NCBI GenBank assembly: GCA_016722655.1
Contig: JADKIR010000004.1
Span: 3,348,001-3,412,000, forward strand
Source: Cytophagaceae bacterium
Lineage (GTDB): Bacteria; Bacteroidota; Bacteroidia; Cytophagales; Spirosomataceae
Direction of reading: 5' to 3'
Length of the DNA stretch: 64,000 nt
Positions 60,044 to 64,000 of the stretch are shown here, one piece after another. Each line of letters begins with the position of its first letter. Position 1 is the stretch's first letter. The notes under the pieces were generated by a model. It was not told the origin of the DNA, made no database searches, and worked only from the letters and a program-made list of their open reading frames with translations. Position numbers and translations under genes: made by a program.

Positions 60044-62800
60044 ATGAGCAGACTTAAAGAGACATTAGGGAAAAGGATATTGATTTTGGATGGAGCAATG
60101 GGCACCATGATTCAAAGATACAAACTTACTGATGCCGATTACCGTGGAGAGCGATTTAAAGATTTCCCTCATGATATAAAAGGAAATAATGACCTGCTTT
60201 CGATTACCCGACCCGATGTGATTGAGGCCATACATAAAGAGTACCTTGATGCCGGTGCTGATATAATAGAAACCAACACCTTCAGTGGCACGACTGTGGC
60301 TATGGCTGATTACCACATGGAGGAGCTGGTTTATGAGCTGAATCTGGAGGGTGCCAAAATTGCGAGAAAAGCAGCAGATGATTATACTTTGAAGAATCCT
60401 GAAAAACCAAGATTTGTGGCGGGCTCAATGGGACCCACTACAAAAATGGCTTCTCTTTCACCTGATGTAAATAATCCGGGATTTAGAGCTATTACCTTTG
60501 AAGAATTGGTGGTGGCATTTAAAGAACAGGTAAATGGGCTGATTGATGGCGGTGTGGATGTGCTATTGATTGAAACAGTGACTGATACACTTAATTGCAA
60601 GGCTGCCATTTATGCTGCTAATGAGGTAATAGATGAAAGAAAATTAAAAAATCCTGATTTTGAAATGCCTATTATGGTTTCAGGAACTATTACTGACCAG
60701 TCGGGAAGAACGCTCACCGGTCAAACCTCCGAGGCATTTTACAATTCTGTTTCTCATGGAAATCTGCTATCCATTGGTTTGAATTGTGCTCTGGGTGCTC
60801 GTGCCATGAAGCCATATCTGGCAGAGCTTTCGAGAGTAGCAGATTGCTTAATAAGTGTATATCCCAACGCCGGGCTGCCCAATGAAATGGGACAATATGA
60901 TGAAAGTCCGGAGTTTATGGCCTCACAAGTCAAAGAATTTCTGGAAGAAGGCTATGTGAATATTTTGGGTGGATGTTGTGGAACTACCCCCGGTCATATT
61001 AAAGCATTTGCTGAAATCGCTCAAAATTATCAACCCAGGATAAAGTCTGAAATAGAACCGCTTTTAAGGCTTAGTGGGCTGGAGCCAATGACACTTACCA
61101 AGGAACTTGGTTTTGTAAATGTGGGAGAGAGAACCAATGTGACCGGCTCAAAGAAATTTTTAAGGTTAATAAAAAACCGTCAGTTTGAAGAAGCTCTTTC
61201 TGTTGCTCAGAATCAGGTGGAAGGTGGTGCCAATGTGATTGACATCAACATGGACGAAGGTATGCTGGATGGCGTGGAATCAATGACCACATTTCTGAAT
61301 CTCATTGCAGCTGAACCGGAAATATCTAAAGTGCCTATCATGATTGACTCTTCAAAATGGGAAATCATTGAGGCCGGATTAAAATGTGTGCAAGGAAAAG
61401 GTGTAGTGAATTCCATATCGCTGAAAGCGGGTGAAGCGGAATTTATCAAACAGGCAAAGACCGTAAAAATGTTTGGAGCGGCTGTTATCGTGATGGCCTT
61501 TGATGAAGACGGTCAGGCCGATACTACAGCCAGAAGGATTGAAATAGCGAAACGTTCTTATGATATTTTGACCCAAAAAGTAGGTTTCCCTGCTCAAGAT
61601 ATCATATTTGATTTAAATATTTTCCCTGTCGCTACCGGAATTGAGGAACATAAAATCAATGCCATTTCATTTTTTGAGGCTACCAAATGGGTTAGAGGAA
61701 ATCTTCCTCATGCCCATGTGAGTGGTGGTGTGAGTAACGTTTCATTTTCATTCAGAGGAAATGACCGGGTAAGAGAGGCCATACATTCTGCATTTTTGTA
61801 TCATGGACGCCAGGCTGGTATGGACATGGGAATAGTGAATCCTGCCATGCTGGAAGTTTATGATGACATTCCGAAAGACTTATTGGATGCGGTTGAAGAT
61901 GTTTTATTAAACAGAAAGGAGGACGCAACAGAGAGATTGCTTGAATTGGCCGAAGGTCTGAAAGGGACCGGAAAAGAAACAGAAGTTGTAGCCCAGGAAT
62001 GGAGAAGTTTACCTTTAGAAAAACGCATTACCCATTCATTAGTTAAAGGAATCGTAGATTTCACCGATGAAGATATGCAGGAGGCCCTCGATAAATATCC
62101 ACAGCCACTTCACATTATTGAAGGTCCTCTAATGGATGGGATGAACGTGGTAGGGGATCTTTTTGGCTCTGGAAAGATGTTTCTGCCTCAGGTGGTGAAG
62201 TCGGCAAGAGTTATGAAAAAGGCGGTGGCGTATCTTTTGCCTGCATTAGAAGCCGAAAAACTCAGGACTGGAAATACTACTACCAATAATGGAAAGATTT
62301 TGCTCGCCACAGTTAAAGGTGACGTACATGATATCGGAAAAAACATCGTCGGTGTTGTTTTAGCTTGCAACAATTACGAAATCATTGATATAGGTGTAAT
62401 GGTGCCGGCTGAGAAAATCCTTGCTGCTGCTGAAGAACATCAGGTCGATGCCATTGGTTTGAGTGGATTAATAACTCCTTCACTTGATGAAATGGTCTTT
62501 ATGGCCAAAGAAATGGAGAAAAGAGGAATGAAGATTCCGCTCTTAATTGGTGGAGCCACCACTTCCAGGGTACATACCGCAGTCAAAATTGATCCTAATT
62601 ACAGCGGCCCGGTAGTTCATGTTTTGGATGCTTCCAAATCAGTTCCTGCAGTTAGTAACCTTTTGAGTAAAGATTTAAGTAAGAATTATATTCAATCTTT
62701 TAAAGAAGATTATGCCCGATTCAGAGAAGAATATGAAAGCCGTCAAACTGCCAAAAACTATATTTCTATCGCTGATGCCAGAAAAATAAACTTCAAATAA
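60044..62800 (+). CDS. metH: methionine synthase (cobalamin-dependent), N-terminal part of a frameshifted gene
   Basis: Encodes 918 residues: the homocysteine-binding TIM barrel (RILILDGAMGTMIQRY; zinc cysteines in GLNCALGA and GGCCGTTPG), the methyl-folate barrel (GFVNVGERTNVTGSKKF), the cap, and the B12 domain with GDVHDIGKNIV, where His762 is the axial ligand. The frame then stops at TAA 62798-62800 just after IADARKINFK. The missing activation domain is encoded at once in the -1 frame. A single missing base, likely an A in CAAATAAG, accounts for it; repaired, the product is about 1251 residues, the normal MetH size. As it stands the enzyme could not be reactivated. Confidence 0.9.
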   Translation: MSRLKETLGKRILILDGAMGTMIQRYKLTDADYRGERFKDFPHDIKGNNDLLSITRPDVIEAIHKEYLDAGADIIETNTFSGTTVAMADYHMEELVYELNLEGAKIARKAADDYTLKNPEKPRFVAGSMGPTTKMASLSPDVNNPGFRAITFEELVVAFKEQVNGLIDGGVDVLLIETVTDTLNCKAAIYAANEVIDERKLKNPDFEMPIMVSGTITDQSGRTLTGQTSEAFYNSVSHGNLLSIGLNCALGARAMKPYLAELSRVADCLISVYPNAGLPNEMGQYDESPEFMASQVKEFLEEGYVNILGGCCGTTPGHIKAFAEIAQNYQPRIKSEIEPLLRLSGLEPMTLTKELGFVNVGERTNVTGSKKFLRLIKNRQFEEALSVAQNQVEGGANVIDINMDEGMLDGVESMTTFLNLIAAEPEISKVPIMIDSSKWEIIEAGLKCVQGKGVVNSISLKAGEAEFIKQAKTVKMFGAAVIVMAFDEDGQADTTARRIEIAKRSYDILTQKVGFPAQDIIFDLNIFPVATGIEEHKINAISFFEATKWVRGNLPHAHVSGGVSNVSFSFRGNDRVREAIHSAFLYHGRQAGMDMGIVNPAMLEVYDDIPKDLLDAVEDVLLNRKEDATERLLELAEGLKGTGKETEVVAQEWRSLPLEKRITHSLVKGIVDFTDEDMQEALDKYPQPLHIIEGPLMDGMNVVGDLFGSGKMFLPQVVKSARVMKKAVAYLLPALEAEKLRTGNTTTNNGKILLATVKGDVHDIGKNIVGVVLACNNYEIIDIGVMVPAEKILAAAEEHQVDAIGLSGLITPSLDEMVFMAKEMEKRGMKIPLLIGGATTSRVHTAVKIDPNYSGPVVHVLDASKSVPAVSNLLSKDLSKNYIQSFKEDYARFREEYESRQTAKNYISIADARKINFK

Positions 62801-63798
62801 GCTTTGATGACTATCAGCCTGTAAAACCTAAGTTTTTAGGAACAAAAGTTTTAGAGAAATACAGTTTAAAAGAAATAGCTGACTACATCGACTGGACGCC
62901 ATTCTTCCAGTCCTGGGATTTGCATGGACATTATCCAAAGATTTTAAATGATGCAGTAGTAGGTACCGAGGCCCAAAAGCTATTTGATGATGCACAAGCC
63001 ATGTTGAAGAAAATTATTTCTGAGAAATGGTTTGAAGCCAGGGCTGTAATTGGTTTCTGGCCAACAGCTACCGAAAACGATGATTCTCAGTTGATATATG
63101 ACTTTGAAATCAATGATGAAGGGCACAGCAGCAGTTGTTCGTCACTCGCTCATGATCATAAAATTTATATCGAGAAACGTGAAAAAGTAATTGGCCAACT
63201 GCAGCATTTACGGCAACAAGGCCAGAAAGGTTCAGGTTTACCCAATTTATCAATTGCTGATTTTATAGCAGCAAAAGAAAGCGGAATAAAAGATTATTTC
63301 GGATCATTTGCTGTAGCCATTTTTGGTGCTGAGGCAAAAGCCAAAGAATTTGAAAAGACCCATGATGATTACAATGCGATTATGGTGAAAGTATTGGCCG
63401 ACAGATTTGCCGAGGCATTTACAGAGCTTTTACACAAAAAAGTCAGAACTGAATACTGGGCTTATGCTGCAGATGAACAATACAATACAGAAGAGCTCAT
63501 TAAGGAAAAATATCAGGGAATCAGACCGGCACCTGGTTATCCTGCCTGTCCTGACCACACCTTGAAGGAGACGATTTTCAGACTATTAGATGCTGAACAA
63601 GCAATTGGTATAAAGTTGACTGAAAGTCTGGCTATGTGGCCGGCATCTGCAGTGAGCGGCATGTATTATGCTCACCCTCAGTCCAAATATTTTGGTTTAG
63701 GTAAAATCAACAATGATCAGGTGGAAGACTATGCCTCGAAATCGGGAAAGGATATCGAATTGGCCGAAAGATGGTTGAGTCCGGTGTTGAATTATTGA
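62800..63798 (+). CDS. metH: methionine synthase activation domain (C-terminal part of the frameshifted metH)
   Basis: In frame 62800-63798, the sequence continues MetH without loss: SFDDYQPVKPKFLGTKVLEK, EIADYIDWTPFFQSWDLHGH, then the SAM-binding RPAPGYPACPDHTLK and YFGLGKINNDQVEDYA. This domain uses SAM and reduced flavodoxin to reactivate oxidised cobalamin. It has no start codon of its own before a TTG at 62920, which is inside the domain, so it is not an independent gene. Confidence 0.88.
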   Translation, partial: SFDDYQPVKPKFLGTKVLEKYSLKEIADYIDWTPFFQSWDLHGHYPKILNDAVVGTEAQKLFDDAQAMLKKIISEKWFEARAVIGFWPTATENDDSQLIYDFEINDEGHSSSCSSLAHDHKIYIEKREKVIGQLQHLRQQGQKGSGLPNLSIADFIAAKESGIKDYFGSFAVAIFGAEAKAKEFEKTHDDYNAIMVKVLADRFAEAFTELLHKKVRTEYWAYAADEQYNTEELIKEKYQGIRPAPGYPACPDHTLKETIFRLLDAEQAIGIKLTESLAMWPASAVSGMYYAHPQSKYFGLGKINNDQVEDYASKSGKDIELAERWLSPVLNY

Positions 63799-63804
63799 GA
63801 CTAA

Positions 63805-64000
63805 TCAGAATTTAAGGGGGAATATCTTTGCAATATTCTCGAAGTCGGCATCATTATGAATTAATGTTAGATTATATTCTAATGCATAATTGGCTATAAT
63901 ACAGTCGTTTATTTTCCTGATTGAAATTCCGTGTTTCCTCAGAGTTCGGTATATTTCTGCAGCTTTTATAGATGCTTCAGGTTCAGGCAAGACAAGTGTA
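63805..64000 (-). CDS. PIN-domain protein (VapC-like), C-terminal part
   Basis: About 65 C-terminal residues; the gene begins beyond the right edge. LRKHGISIRKINDCIIANYA and LIHNDADFENIAKI match the end of VapC-type PIN ribonucleases, with acidic residues in NDC and DADF that belong to the metal site. The antitoxin, if there is one, would be outside the window. It converges on metH with a 6-base gap. Confidence 0.75.
   Translation of the reverse strand, partial: TLVLPEPEASIKAAEIYRTLRKHGISIRKINDCIIANYALEYNLTLIHNDADFENIAKIFPLKF

Noticed and set aside
62791..62806. Programmed -1 frameshift in metH
   Set aside because: No X-XXY-YYZ slippery heptamer in the right frame and no clear stimulatory structure; a lost A is simpler.

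Overview
The window reads as a chromosomal segment of a Bacteroidota bacterium, most likely a Cytophagales relative. The grounds are AT-rich intergenic DNA, promoters of the Bacteroidota type (TANNTTTG near -7 with TTG or TTTA about 19-20 bases upstream), almost no Shine-Dalgarno sites, a fused lpxC-fabZ gene, a split transketolase and a secreted protein with a coat-hanger-like C-terminal module. The genus is a guess.

Layout: 1-7.4 kb holds the 3' end of rplQ, a universal stress protein, carA, thrC, glgB, a STAS-domain protein and ribonuclease Z. 7.5-13.3 kb is an assimilatory sulfate operon: siroheme sulfite/nitrite reductase, SUMT methyltransferase, APS/PAPS reductase, cysD and cysN. 13.5-19.6 kb is gltBD. 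19.8-24.9 kb (minus strand) is an HD-phosphohydrolase / lpxD / lpxC-fabZ / lpxA / ABC ATPase operon for lipid A. 24.9-30.4 kb is gene-poor and decaying: dispersed noncoding repeats of about 300 bp, a glycine-rich secreted protein, a small conserved protein and two frameshifted genes. 30.6-32.7 kb encodes a secreted glycoside-hydrolase-like protein.

The most unusual region is 32.8-35.95 kb. One intact CAU-anticodon tRNA gene (minus strand) sits between two different tandem arrays made from its own halves. On its 5' side are nine copies of a 73-bp unit holding the tRNA 5' half, in which the anticodon loop is replaced by an 18-bp palindrome (TCCCGATAGCTATCGGGA). On its 3' side are about four copies of a 436-bp unit holding the same palindrome, the tRNA 3' half, the tRNA terminator and a small GIY-YIG endonuclease gene. 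A consensus promoter lies upstream of the whole array. The palindrome is also nested inside another palindrome and inserted in a decayed T-arm copy. This looks like a tRNA-parasitising GIY-YIG/palindrome element, and I know of no description of it.

36-64 kb is more ordinary: a glycosyltransferase-like protein, an AraC regulator, a CusA/TolC/CusB-type metal efflux operon with a small leader gene, a ClC channel, a nitronate monooxygenase, TesB, an outer-membrane protein, two cold-shock proteins, an HXXEE membrane protein, a methyltransferase, an ECF sigma / anti-sigma-like / Spy-like operon, a split transketolase, PPK2, an Lrp regulator, metH broken by one frameshift, and the 3' end of a PIN-domain gene.
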